From Psychrobacter arenosus (GTDB taxonomy: Bacteria > Pseudomonadota > Gammaproteobacteria > Pseudomonadales > Moraxellaceae): 64,000 nt of DNA. A program made the translations under genes and the position numbers. The DNA is taken from positions 1,364,001 to 1,428,000 of the forward strand of contig NZ_LR884459.1 of NCBI RefSeq assembly GCF_904848165.1. Direction: 5' to 3'. This document shows, piece after piece, positions 1 through 8,674 of the stretch. The notes beneath the pieces are model-generated. The model was not told where the DNA came from. It did no database searches and saw only the letters and a program-made list of their open reading frames with translations. Position 1 is the stretch's first letter, and each line of letters starts with the position of its first letter.

Positions 1-106
1 GTTGATAAGAAATTTTTAGGTTGGTTTTATTATATATTGTACGTTTAAATCTCCCTAAATCCCTAACTCAGGATAGAGCTGTGCTTGCGTAGGAAAGAGG
101 AACTGC

Positions 107-275
107 AAATCCCCCCCAACCCCCCTTTGTAAAAGGGGGGCTTTAAAGCTCCACTCCTCTACATTGTTTAATAGAATCTGCTTTTATCCCCTCCCTTTTT
201 TAAAGGGAGGGTTAGGGTGGGATTTTTACCTTTATTTAATAGAATCCGCTTTTGTCTCCTCCCTTTCCTAAGGAA
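107..275. repeat. Palindromic C-rich/G-rich intergenic repeats (three partial copies)
   Basis: Three related units lie here. One is a C-run/TTTGTAAAA/G-run hairpin (107-142). The second is a CCCTCCC...GGGAGGG hairpin (about 184-227). The third is a truncated copy (about 248-275). A leader of about 30 bp (TTAATAGAATCTGCTTTT, 168-185) recurs at 235-252, so part of the block is a direct duplication. Related hairpins occur at 41406-41457 and 42177-42216 in this window, so this is a dispersed, probably non-autonomous repeat family. Confidence 0.6.
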
Positions 276-393
276 TTTCTATTTAAAGCTGATTCTCTAA
301 AAACAACCGCTTGCAAACCTAAAATTGACATGCAATTTTTACGGTTTTCAGGGTTGGGGGGATTTAGTATTGAACAAAATACGCATAAAAAAA

Positions 394-422
394 AAGCCGT
401 CCTCAAAAAGAGAACGGCTTTT
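394..422 (-). terminator. Rho-independent terminator of tuf
   Basis: Read on the minus strand, an AAGCCGTTCT/AGGACGGCTT stem (one wobble pair) is followed by a run of T. It lies about 55 bp past the tuf stop codon. Confidence 0.85.
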
Positions 423-476
423 TAGCTAACAACTAACCGATTGCTCGGCTAGCGTTAGATAGCTTAGGGTTGTGGC

Positions 477-1667
477 TTATGCGTGAACAGTAGCAACAAC
501 ACCAGCGCCTACAGTACGGCCGCCTTCACGAATAGCGAAGCGAAGACCTTTGTCCATAGCGATTGGGTGGATAAGCTCTACGCCCATCTCAACGTTATCA
601 CCAGGCATTACCATTTCAGTACCGTCTTGTAATTGGATTGCGCCAGTTACGTCAGTAGTACGGAAGTAGAACTGTGGACGATAGCCGTTTAGGAATGGTG
701 TGTGACGACCACCCTCTTCTTTTGACAGTACGTATACTTCAGCGTCAAACTTAGTGTGAGGAGTGATTGAACCTGGCTTAGCTAGTACTTGGCCACGTTG
801 TACATCTTCACGCTTAGTACCACGTAGTAGTACACCACAGTTTTCGCCAGCACGACCTTCGTCTAGCAATTTACGGAACATCTCAACACCAGTACAAGTG
901 GTTTTTTGAGTGTCACGGATACCAACGATTTCGATTTCGTCGCCAACTTTAACGATACCAGACTCAACACGGCCTGTTACTACAGTACCACGACCAGAGA
1001 TTGAGAATACGTCTTCGATAGGCATCAAGAATGCTTTATCGATGTCACGCTCAGGCTCAGGGATGTAAGTGTCTAGGATGTTAAGCAGTTCTACAACCGC
1101 TGGCTCACCGTATTTGCCGTCTGAACCTTTAAGCGCTTCAGTAGCTGAACCTTTAACGATTGGCGTGTCATCACCTGGGAAGTCGTAGTCAGATAGAAGC
1201 TCACGAACTTCCATTTCTACTAGCTCAAGCAATTCTTCGTCATCAACGATGTCACATTTGTTCATGAAAACAACGATGTATGGTACGCCAACCTGACGTG
1301 ATAACAAGATGTGCTCACGAGTTTGTGGCATAGGGCCGTCAGTAGCAGATACTACTAGGATAGCGCCGTCCATCTGTGCCGCACCAGTGATCATGTTTTT
1401 AACATAGTCGGCGTGACCTGGGCAATCGACGTGCGCGTAGTGACGTGATTCAGTGTCATATTCTACGTGTGAAGTGTTGATCGTGATACCACGAGCTTTT
1501 TCTTCAGGAGCACTATCGATAGCTGCGTAGTCTTTGGCTTCGCCGCCAGAAGTTTTAGCAGCAACTGTTGCGATAGCAGCAGTTAGAGTGGTTTTACCGT
1601 GGTCAACGTGTCCGATGGTACCGACGTTGACGTGTGGCTTGTTACGTTCAAACTTGGCCTTTGCCAT
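477..1667 (-). CDS. tuf: Translation elongation factor Tu
   Basis: EF-Tu is the cytoplasmic GTPase that delivers aminoacyl-tRNA to the ribosomal A site. At 396 aa it has the usual bacterial length. The GTPase motifs are intact: P-loop GHVDHGKT near residues 19-26, switch [10 protein letters not shown] near 81-88, and NKCD near 136-139. Domains 2 and 3 follow and the protein ends in the normal [14 protein letters not shown] C-terminus. The start sits after an AAGGATAT-type ribosome site. It is the last gene of a minus-strand unit preceded by tRNA-Thr(TGT), Tyr, Gly and Thr(GGT), the same order as thrU-tyrU-glyT-thrT-tufB in E. coli. It is therefore probably the tufB-type locus; a second tuf copy elsewhere is common but cannot be seen here. 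Confidence 0.98.
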   Translation of the reverse strand: MAKAKFERNKPHVNVGTIGHVDHGKTTLTAAIATVAAKTSGGEAKDYAAIDSAPEEKARGITINTSHVEYDTESRHYAHVDCPGHADYVKNMITGAAQMDGAILVVSATDGPMPQTREHILLSRQVGVPYIVVFMNKCDIVDDEELLELVEMEVRELLSDYDFPGDDTPIVKGSATEALKGSDGKYGEPAVVELLNILDTYIPEPERDIDKAFLMPIEDVFSISGRGTVVTGRVESGIVKVGDEIEIVGIRDTQKTTCTGVEMFRKLLDEGRAGENCGVLLRGTKREDVQRGQVLAKPGSITPHTKFDAEVYVLSKEEGGRHTPFLNGYRPQFYFRTTDVTGAIQLQDGTEMVMPGDNVEMGVELIHPIAMDKGLRFAIREGGRTVGAGVVATVHA

Positions 1668-2053
1668 GGGTATATCCTTCTGTTATTAAAAGTTTAGAAG
1701 CACTAATGCTATAAAGCTTTTATACCAACTGCTAGTGCTATATCTCACTGTCCGGTGGTCACTTTATTGCAAGTAGACTCTAAGACTTCGTTGTCATTAA
1801 TTAACGGTTCATTAATAAGAGATGGCCCTACTTCGCCATCGCTACGGCCTCACCCTATTATAGACCAGCTATGCTAGGGGATATTTTCTAAAACTGCTAT
1901 TGAAGCTAGCCCTTTTGTTCTTTTAACTACTCAATGCAAGTAATGATGAGTAGAACGAAGGTTTAGCTTTTTATTATTAATAGGTTATATACTAACTGAC
2001 AGCACTAAAAGGCAACACAGATGTGCTACCTTCTTATTTACTCTATTCAAAAT
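1668..2053 (-). other. tRNA-tuf spacer / tuf leader
   Basis: There is no gene in these 386 bp between tRNA-Thr(GGT) and tuf. A short GATGGC/GCCATC hairpin sits near 1822-1842. Whether tuf has its own promoter here or is only read through from the tRNAs cannot be decided from sequence alone. Confidence 0.4.
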
Positions 2054-2128
<75 letters not shown>

Positions 2129-2209
2129 ATAAAGAGTAGACTATCGTGCTAATAATTATACAAAAAATCCCTCAGCAAAATGATTGAGAAGGTATCTTTG
2201 TACGATTAG

Positions 2210-2283
2210 TGGAGCGGGTGGCGGGAATCGAACCCGCGTCATTAGCTTGGAAGGCTAAGGTGTTACCATTATACCACACCCGC
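2210..2283 (-). tRNA. tRNA-Gly (anticodon TCC)
   Basis: On the minus strand a 74-nt cloverleaf has acceptor stem GCGGGTG/CACCCGC, anticodon arm TTAGC-CTTCCAA-GCTAA (anticodon TCC), the T-loop GGTTCGATTCC and an encoded CCA. Confidence 0.97.
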
Positions 2284-2382
2284 AAAGCCATGTAGTTTCA
2301 GCAGGTTTCTGATTCTAACCCTTAGACATCAGTTGGAGGTCTAAGTTGTAGATTAAGTAAAATACTTAAATCAGATAAAAAA

Positions 2383-2466
2383 TGGTGGTGGGGGAAGGAT
2401 TCGAACCTTCGAAGCTTTCGCGACAGATTTACAGTCTGTTGGGTTTGACCGCTCCCCAACCCCACC
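2383..2466 (-). tRNA. tRNA-Tyr (anticodon GTA)
   Basis: On the minus strand an 84-nt class II tRNA has a long variable arm, acceptor stem GGTGGGG, anticodon arm ACAGA-CTGTAAA-TCTGT (anticodon GTA) and an encoded CCA. Confidence 0.97.
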
Positions 2467-2576
2467 TGATTAAGTAACTAGTTTTCGCAAAGCTATAAGC
2501 TTATTTGAATATAACCAATCACTTAAGTTTTTGCTTTACTTAAAAAGCGGGCTGTTTAAAACAGCTACTTTGAAGA

Positions 2577-2652
<76 letters not shown>

Positions 2653-2674
2653 TTGTTCCTTCAAAGTGGGGAGT

Positions 2675-2702
2675 ATTCTATCAAATATAATTTAAAACAC
2701 AA
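2675..2702 (-). promoter_or_regulatory. Sigma70-type promoter of the tRNA-tuf unit
   Basis: On the minus strand TTGTGT (2697-2702) and TAGAAT (2675-2680) are separated by 16 bp. They lie just upstream of tRNA-Thr(TGT). A C-rich discriminator (ACTCCCCAC) follows the -10 box, as in stringently controlled stable-RNA promoters. Regulation by ppGpp is inference. Confidence 0.65.
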
Positions 2703-2891
2703 CCCCTTTCTGCAATTTATTTTAAATTAATTTAAAAAAGATGCGGTTAGGGTTGCCAAAAACCGCTATTTAAAGACACGCAGACCATATTACACAAGGG
2801 CTGGAGCCTAAAAAAGGGACAGCCACTATTAAAGTCACTATCCCCTATTTTTTTGTCAATTAACAGGTGCTTAGTCAAATTTACTTATTGA

Positions 2892-4661
2892 TTAGCCACC
2901 CACGCCGCCCATATTAAACATCCATAGCGCGATACCTAGGATAATTAAACCAATAAATACCCAAATAAACCAACCACCACTAGGTTTTTTATGAATATCA
3001 GAATTGGTGGCAGGATTATTCAGCGCTTGATCCATAGCATTATTGCCTGCGGTACCTAAATCTTTAGCGCCACCTAGATTGGCAGTGCCTGAGAGTTGAC
3101 TGGTAGCGGCTTGCTTAGCACGCAATACATCGGGATCGGCTTCTTGCTGCAGCTCGGTAGTCGTAGTTTTATCATGAGCGTCTTTGACAGACGGATCAGA
3201 AAAATCTTTAGTAGGCATGGTGGTCTCCGGTGACGGCTCGCTATGCTTTAAGGCGGGCTCGGGTTGTACGGGCTCAGATACGGTTGGTTCTGTGACTGTT
3301 GGTGCCTCCTCAGCTAATAGTACAGGGGCAGGCTCTACTACTGGCTCAGGTTCTACCACTGGCTCAGGTTCTACCACTGGCTCAGGTTCTACCACTGGCT
3401 CAGGTTCTACCACTGGCTCAGGTTCTACCACTGGCTCAGGTTCTACCACTGGCTCAGGTTCTACCACTGGTTCAGGTTCTATTACTGGCTCAGGTTCTAT
3501 TACTGGCTCAGGTTCTACCACTGGCTCAGGTTCTGCTACTGGTTCAGGTTCTGCTACTGGTTCAGGTTCCGTAGAGACTGTTGGTTTTGACGCTAAGGAT
3601 TCTGCCAATACCGGTGTCGGCGCCACAGAAGTGGGTTTAGCGGTAACTGGCTCATCTACAGTGTCAACGCTATCTAACGCATCAGTACCAATATCAGTAC
3701 CAATATCAGTATCAATATCAGTATCAATATCAGTATCAATATCAGTCTCTATAACTTCAGCAGTATCTAATACAGCATCCGTCTCTAAGACTTCTGAAGA
3801 TTTTTCGACAGAGCTACTTGGACTGGTCTCTAGATTAGCCTGTAAAGGCTGTACAGGCTGTTGTAAGAGCGTTTCTGTAGGGTCAGCACCGCCCTCTTGC
3901 GGATCGCCACTATTATCAGAAATAGAGTCTACATTTACTGAGCTTAAAGTTTCTAAAGGCACTGGTGGTAACACGGACTCTAATACTTCAGGTTCGCTAG
4001 ATACAGGGTCTGGGGTAGTATTGAGACTAGTATCTCCCGAGTCAGTAACGCTGCTATTTACAACAGTATTACCTGTATGAGCAGTATCAAGCTTAGCGAC
4101 CGCATCCTGGGCGGGGATATTGCCCATATCTGCCGCGACAGGCAGCTCGCTAGCAGCAATAGAATCTTGAGTCACACTCGTTACCGGGTCGGCATCCACA
4201 GCAGAGTTACTCTCAGTGGTGATGATTGGCTCAGCCATGCCCTCTTGCATATCTTGGGTTGCCCCTGCCGCCAAAACGGGCGCTGTGTCGGACACAGAAG
4301 CAGCTGTTGGAGCTGACACTACCGCAAAACTAAAGGCCGCAAAACTGACTTTATCTGCTGCGTTTAACCGCTTAGATTTATTCGCTTCGATTTGCTCGTC
4401 ATTGACGAAAGTGCCGTTTGATGAGGCCAAATCTTTAAGATACAGTTGGCCATTGAGCACGCTCAATAGGGCGTGATTACGCGAAATTTGTTTGCTACCT
4501 AAGACGACATCATTGTCTGAACCGCGGCCAATGGACAAGCTGTCAGTCACACTAAGGGTCAAATCCCCTAAGGCCTCAGTTAAAGCATTTAATTGCCACT
4601 GCGCCGCCGTATCGCCAGTATTATTACTGTCAGTCATCGTATTATTACTCGGGTTATCCAT
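2892..4661 (-). CDS. Tail-anchored FHA-domain protein with EPEPV repeat spacer
   Basis: The 589-aa protein begins with an FHA (phosphothreonine-binding) domain at about residues 25-110. The signature parts are visible: GRGSDND, SRNHALL and [10 protein letters not shown] very long low-complexity region follows, with DIDT tetrapeptides and then at least a dozen PEPVVE-type hexapeptides. The C-terminus has one hydrophobic helix ([19 protein letters not shown]) and a short Gly-rich tail. With no N-terminal signal, the FHA head should face the cytoplasm, held on an extended acidic/Pro arm. The substrate or partner kinase is unknown, and no Ser/Thr kinase or secretion-system gene lies nearby. Both repeats are in frame, so copy-number changes would alter arm length without breaking the gene. 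Family certain for the FHA part, role unknown. Confidence 0.85.
   Translation of the reverse strand: MDNPSNNTMTDSNNTGDTAAQWQLNALTEALGDLTLSVTDSLSIGRGSDNDVVLGSKQISRNHALLSVLNGQLYLKDLASSNGTFVNDEQIEANKSKRLNAADKVSFAAFSFAVVSAPTAASVSDTAPVLAAGATQDMQEGMAEPIITTESNSAVDADPVTSVTQDSIAASELPVAADMGNIPAQDAVAKLDTAHTGNTVVNSSVTDSGDTSLNTTPDPVSSEPEVLESVLPPVPLETLSSVNVDSISDNSGDPQEGGADPTETLLQQPVQPLQANLETSPSSSVEKSSEVLETDAVLDTAEVIETDIDTDIDTDIDTDIGTDIGTDALDSVDTVDEPVTAKPTSVAPTPVLAESLASKPTVSTEPEPVAEPEPVAEPEPVVEPEPVIEPEPVIEPEPVVEPEPVVEPEPVVEPEPVVEPEPVVEPEPVVEPEPVVEPEPVVEPAPVLLAEEAPTVTEPTVSEPVQPEPALKHSEPSPETTMPTKDFSDPSVKDAHDKTTTTELQQEADPDVLRAKQAATSQLSGTANLGGAKDLGTAGNNAMDQALNNPATNSDIHKKPSGGWFIWVFIGLIILGIALWMFNMGGVGG
3341..3570. 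repeat. 18-bp in-frame tandem repeat in FHA gene
   Basis: About 12.7 copies of an 18-bp unit (CTGGCTCAGGTTCTACCA on the plus strand) encode the six-residue PEPVVE unit on the minus strand. Most units are identical, with scattered variants towards the 3570 end. This suggests recent expansion by slippage or recombination. Confidence 0.95.
3681..3746. repeat. 12-bp in-frame tandem repeat in FHA gene
   Basis: About 5.5 copies of the 12-bp unit A(C/T)CAATATCAGT encode DIDT or DIGT on the minus strand. It is a second, independent tandem array in the same gene. Confidence 0.9.
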
Positions 4662-4792
4662 CTACGTTCTCCTAGTGCATTTAGTCTTTTATTACTCATT
4701 AATATTATTTATTTACGACTTTTTTCAAGGTTTGCAAATTTTTATAGGCGAGTATTTTATCACTCGTTATAGCTAAAGGTTGCCGCCCCTAA

Positions 4793-5650
4793 CTAGCGAT
4801 GGGCGGATAAATACTGCGGTCTTAAGATGCCCGCCAATTTATTATAAGGAATCACCAGTTCAGGCTGTCCAGAAGCGTACGGTGCAATCGCATAAGACTG
4901 ATATTTTAACACCACGCCTTGATCGTTCAGCGACACATTATCTGTCATACTAAAAGGCCAGTTTTTTTCGTACTCTGCCACATCATTCGTGAAGTCTTTA
5001 ACCCAATTTTTATACGCATCGTAGGCCAGAGCTTCAAACTTAGGTTTTGCAGACGCGATTAATAAATTATCCAAGGTTAACCGGCGTTTATTGTTACTAT
5101 CGAGCAGTACGTATTCAACATAAGGCATCCCATGCGCGCCGCCCAAATACAGATAAGAGCTGACTTCAAATAACTCCAATTCCCCGACATGACCGAGATA
5201 GTCTGGCTGCACATCGATACTATAGTGCAGCATACTGTCTGCAGGTAAATCATCCAATTGCGACTGGGTAAACTCATCTAAAGAGATTTTGACAGCCGCT
5301 GCGTTTTTGGATTTGCTCTTGCCCCTCTCAATTGCCGGCGCACTCATATCGCGACCATCCGTGGCAATCTCATTGACCAAATCATTCACGATGGTATTCA
5401 TCCAAGCGTGATTGCTCGCTAAATACTGAATGTTGACTTCAGGACAATTGTTTTTCTCTAAGCACACTGTACTGACAGCCTCAGGCAAGCTATAGTCTAA
5501 GTAATCGGTACTGTAAATAAGCGTGGCGGCTTGCGCAGGCAAGATCGCACTAGCACTTAGCGCCATAATTATAGGGACGCCCAGTCTTTTACCCTGTCTA
5601 GCGAGAGTAGCGGTAATAGCTGACGGCATGAACAGCAATTGATGGGCCAT
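4793..5650 (-). CDS. Secreted DUF3298 (RsiV-like) protein
   Basis: The 285-aa protein starts with a basic stretch and a hydrophobic signal sequence ending near ALPAQAA, so it should be periplasmic. The C-terminal half matches the DUF3298 / RsiV-type fold known from anti-sigma factor RsiV and polysaccharide deacetylase PdaC. It has the characteristic motif YAIAPYASGQPELVIPY near residues 253-269. The N-terminal part (about 45-140) resembles the DUF4163 half that usually precedes it. No sigma factor gene is adjacent, so a direct anti-sigma role is not supported. An AAGGA ribosome site 8 nt before the ATG supports the start. It may bind lysozyme-like or cell-wall ligands, but that is inference. 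Confidence 0.75.
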   Translation of the reverse strand: MAHQLLFMPSAITATLARQGKRLGVPIIMALSASAILPAQAATLIYSTDYLDYSLPEAVSTVCLEKNNCPEVNIQYLASNHAWMNTIVNDLVNEIATDGRDMSAPAIERGKSKSKNAAAVKISLDEFTQSQLDDLPADSMLHYSIDVQPDYLGHVGELELFEVSSYLYLGGAHGMPYVEYVLLDSNNKRRLTLDNLLIASAKPKFEALAYDAYKNWVKDFTNDVAEYEKNWPFSMTDNVSLNDQGVVLKYQSYAIAPYASGQPELVIPYNKLAGILRPQYLSAHR

Positions 5651-5884
5651 AGCAAAATCCTTATTTACGATTATTCTTTATTATTTATGATCTAGCAAAT
5701 AGTGACTAGCAAAGCAAAGCGCAGGTTTGATGCTAGTTTAATAGGACAGCGCAACCGCCTAAAAACCTTGTTAACAGCTTAAAAGACCATGCACTCAGCT
5801 ATTTTAAAAGCTATTTAATCATAGCTTATCTTAGCGCAAATCATTGTTGAAACTATGTTGATTATAAAGCTTAATCATAACCAT

Positions 5885-5912
5885 AAAAAAAGACACGCTA
5901 ATCAGCGTGCCT
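5885..5912 (-). terminator. Terminator after prfC
   Basis: On the minus strand the stem CACGCT-GATT-AGCGTG is followed by TCTTTTTTT, about 75 bp past the prfC stop codon. Confidence 0.8.
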
Positions 5913-5986
5913 TCCTCCTTTACTAGCTATTGCACAAATAACGGCAACGGCCTTCGCTAAACCTTAGTGCTTGCAAGTAACACTAC

Positions 5987-7582
5987 TTAGTGCTCGCGAG
6001 TACTGCTAAAGGTCACTTCCGGATAGCGGTCTTGCATCAGTTGTAAATTTACGCGTGACGGTGCTAGATATGTCAGATAGCCACCGCCATCGAGAGACAA
6101 CTGGTCGTGGGCTTTACGCTTAAATTTCGCCAAAGCCACTTCATCATCACAATGAATCCAACGGACAGTCGCAATGGAGACCGGCTCAAAGATACACTGC
6201 ACTTTATACTCTTCTTTAAGGCGATGAGCGACCACTTCAAACTGCAACACCCCGATGGCGCCCAAGATTAAATCATTGTTAATCTGAGGCATAAATACCT
6301 GGGTAGCGCCTTCCTCACTAAGCTGCTGCAGACCTTTTTGCAAGGCTTTCGATTTCAGCGGATCTTTGAGGATTACGCGGCGAAACAGCTCTGGCGCAAA
6401 GTGCGGAATACCGGTAAAGTTCAGCGTTTCACCTGAGGTAAAGCTGTCGCCGATACTGATGGTGCCGTGGTTGTGCAGACCGATAATATCACCAGGATAC
6501 GCCTCTTCTAACGCCTCGCGATCGCCCGCTAAAAAGGTCAAAGCGTCTGAGATGCGTACTTCTTTACCTAGGCGCACATGGTTAAGCTTCATACCCTTTT
6601 CGTACTTGCCGGAGCACACGCGTAAAAAGGCGATACGGTCACGGTGACGCGGGTCCATATTGGCCTGAATTTTAAACACAAAACCGCTAAACTCGGTCTC
6701 TTTTGCCAACACTTCACGCTGCTCGGTCGGGTGATCTTTCGGTGCCGGTGAATACTGAATTAAAGTATCTAGCACCATATCGATGCCAAAGTTACCCAAG
6801 GCTGTACCAAACAATACTGGCGTCATCTCACCGGCTAAGAAGGCTTCGACATCAAAGTCTTCTAATGCCATCTGCACCAGCTCGAGCGACTCTTCAAACG
6901 CAGCAAAAGCCAAGTTGCCTAAACGCTCACGCACATCGGGATAGTCGTACCCGTCACGGGTCTGCGTAGGGATAATCTCGCCACCATGACCTTTGGTGTA
7001 GAAATAAGTCTTATCTTCTATTAGGTTATATACCCCAACGAAATCTTGCCCCATACCTACTGGCCAGGTCAATGGCACGCATTTGATGCCAAGGACGGTT
7101 TCAATCTCATCCAACAGCTCAAGCGGGTCACGAATTTGGCGATCTAATTTGTTGACGAAAGAGATGATAGGCGTGTCGCGCATACGACAGACTTCCATCA
7201 ATTTAATGGTTCGGGCCTCGACCCCTTTGGCACCATCAATCACCATCAACGCGCTGTCTACAGCAGTTAGCGTACGGTAAGTATCTTCCGAGAAGTCGGC
7301 GTGACCTGGGGTATCGAGTAGGTTGACCACGTGATTTTTATAAGGAAACTGCATAACTGAAGTGGTGATCGAGATACCACGCTCCTGCTCCATGCTCATC
7401 CAATCGGAAGTAGCATGACGGTCTGATTTGCGGCTTTTAACTTCACCTGCTACCTGAATCGCTTGGCCCCAAAGCAGCAGCTTTTCGGTCATGGTGGTCT
7501 TACCCGCATCGGGATGCGAGATAATAGCGAAGGTGCGGCGCTTGGCGACTTCCGCGTTTAAGGTCTTTTGATCTACGCTCAT
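5987..7582 (-). CDS. prfC: Peptide chain release factor 3
   Basis: RF3 is a GTPase that recycles RF1/RF2 from the ribosome after termination. The 531-aa length is typical. GTPase motifs are visible: SHPDAGKTT (residues about 22-30), DTPGHADF (about 92-99) and NKLD (about 146-149). They are followed by the RF3-specific C-terminal region with [15 protein letters not shown]. The gene is single, on the minus strand, with its own terminator, and is divergent from ohr. Nothing unusual was noticed. Confidence 0.97.
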   Translation of the reverse strand: MSVDQKTLNAEVAKRRTFAIISHPDAGKTTMTEKLLLWGQAIQVAGEVKSRKSDRHATSDWMSMEQERGISITTSVMQFPYKNHVVNLLDTPGHADFSEDTYRTLTAVDSALMVIDGAKGVEARTIKLMEVCRMRDTPIISFVNKLDRQIRDPLELLDEIETVLGIKCVPLTWPVGMGQDFVGVYNLIEDKTYFYTKGHGGEIIPTQTRDGYDYPDVRERLGNLAFAAFEESLELVQMALEDFDVEAFLAGEMTPVLFGTALGNFGIDMVLDTLIQYSPAPKDHPTEQREVLAKETEFSGFVFKIQANMDPRHRDRIAFLRVCSGKYEKGMKLNHVRLGKEVRISDALTFLAGDREALEEAYPGDIIGLHNHGTISIGDSFTSGETLNFTGIPHFAPELFRRVILKDPLKSKALQKGLQQLSEEGATQVFMPQINNDLILGAIGVLQFEVVAHRLKEEYKVQCIFEPVSIATVRWIHCDDEVALAKFKRKAHDQLSLDGGGYLTYLAPSRVNLQLMQDRYPEVTFSSTREH

Positions 7583-7883
7583 AATTTATGGCTTCAACTG
7601 TAAGGTATGACAATATAAAAGGTCAGCAATCGCTAACAGAATATTGGCAACCGATCGCAAATAAGGGAAATAAGTGGGCGTATTGTAACGGATTTAGGGG
7701 GCTATTGCAGAAGATGTTTACTGAGTCTAATAGAAAAAAGGTTACAAACCCTTAGCATCTGCTTACGGGTAAAAAACGCTGCCAAGGTATTTATCTGCTA
7801 TAGTGAATTGGGTGGTAGAAGCCACTTTCAAAACGATTAACCTTATAAAACTGTTATTAATATAAACAAAACAAGGATGCCTT
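7583..7883. other. prfC-ohr divergent spacer
   Basis: This 301-bp spacer holds the 5' regions of prfC (minus) and ohr (plus). I see no coding sequence and no convincing MarR/OhrR operator. A TATCTGCTATAGTG stretch near 7790-7806 could contain an ohr -10 element, but this is weak. Confidence 0.3.
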
Positions 7884-8297
7884 ATGAAAACATTATACGC
7901 AACAGAAGCCACAGTTACTGGTGGTCGTACCGGTAGTGCCAGTCTAAAAGACAGCGATTTAACCATTAATATGGTCGCGCCAGGTTCTGGTAAAGACGGC
8001 AACAACCCTGAGCAACTATTCGCTATGGGCTACGCAGCTTGCTTTGATGGCGCCTTAGGCGTGGTCAAGCAAATGGAAAAAGCCAAATTTGACTCTACCA
8101 CTAAAATAGCCGTTGAGCTGCAATCAGGTGGCGAGCACGACTATAATATCGGTGCTAAAATTCACGTTATCGCTGAAAATACAGACTTGTCAGCAGATGA
8201 GTTCCAAGCCATTGTCGAAAAAGCACACGAAGTTTGCCCTTATTCTAAAGCTACCCGTGGCAACGTCGATGTAGAAGTGACTTCAGAAGTAAAATAG
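7884..8297 (+). CDS. ohr: Organic hydroperoxide resistance protein (Ohr)
   Basis: The 137-aa OsmC/Ohr-family thiol peroxidase reduces organic and fatty-acid hydroperoxides in the cytoplasm, usually with lipoylated proteins as electron donor. The two catalytic cysteines are present: C53 in YAACFDGAL and C118 in EVCPYSKATRGN. The active-site Arg lies in the GGRTGSA segment near residue 15. Length is normal for the Ohr subgroup. An AAGGATG ribosome site precedes the ATG. No ohrR regulator gene is adjacent, so its control cannot be deduced. Confidence 0.95.
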   Translation: MKTLYATEATVTGGRTGSASLKDSDLTINMVAPGSGKDGNNPEQLFAMGYAACFDGALGVVKQMEKAKFDSTTKIAVELQSGGEHDYNIGAKIHVIAENTDLSADEFQAIVEKAHEVCPYSKATRGNVDVEVTSEVK

Positions 8298-8380
8298 TCC
8301 TGTAGCACAGTTTTGTCCCCTACTTTGAAAATCCTATAGTCTGAAAAACATAAGATGCTCAAGTAGGGGCAACGGATTAA

Positions 8381-8412
8381 GAGCCCAATCTAGCGATAGT
8401 TTGGGCTTTTTA
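8381..8412 (+). terminator. Terminator after ohr
   Basis: The stem AGCCCAA/TTGGGCT is followed by TTTTT. A separate 9-bp inverted repeat (CCCCTACTT 8317-8325, AAGTAGGGG 8361-8369) lies between the ohr stop codon and this terminator. Confidence 0.75.
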
Positions 8413-8674
8413 ACGTTTATAGGATTAATATGAAACGCTCCCGTTAACGACACCCTACTCCGCTATAAAGCTAACCTCGACTACTACATCACCAATATTT
8501 CGCCAACCAAAACGCAACGGCAAACACTCAGGCACGGCGCTAAATTTTCGTTATAATAAACTCATATTATTTGAATTTTTTAACTATCTTTTTTCAGTGC
8601 TCCTTTAGCTATTGGCGCTGACCCTACTTTATCTCTCTTATAATAATCCTCATAACTACTAAGTGACGCTCTCT

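Noticed and set aside
1668..2053. Possible extra tRNA between tRNA-Thr(GGT) and tuf
   Set aside because: No cloverleaf or T-loop sequence was found, only a short hairpin.
3299..3574. 91-aa plus-strand ORF of repeated LPLAQV units
   Set aside because: It is another frame of the same tandem repeat, with no ribosome site and no family match.
3184..4080. 298-aa plus-strand ORF rich in Gly, Ser and Thr opposite the FHA gene
   Set aside because: It is the antisense of the 18-bp and 12-bp tandem repeats. The minus-strand frame has a real FHA domain and membrane anchor, so this frame is a shadow.
7763..8005. 80-aa minus-strand ORF across the ohr start
   Set aside because: It overlaps the well-supported ohr gene and its promoter, and has no recognised domain.
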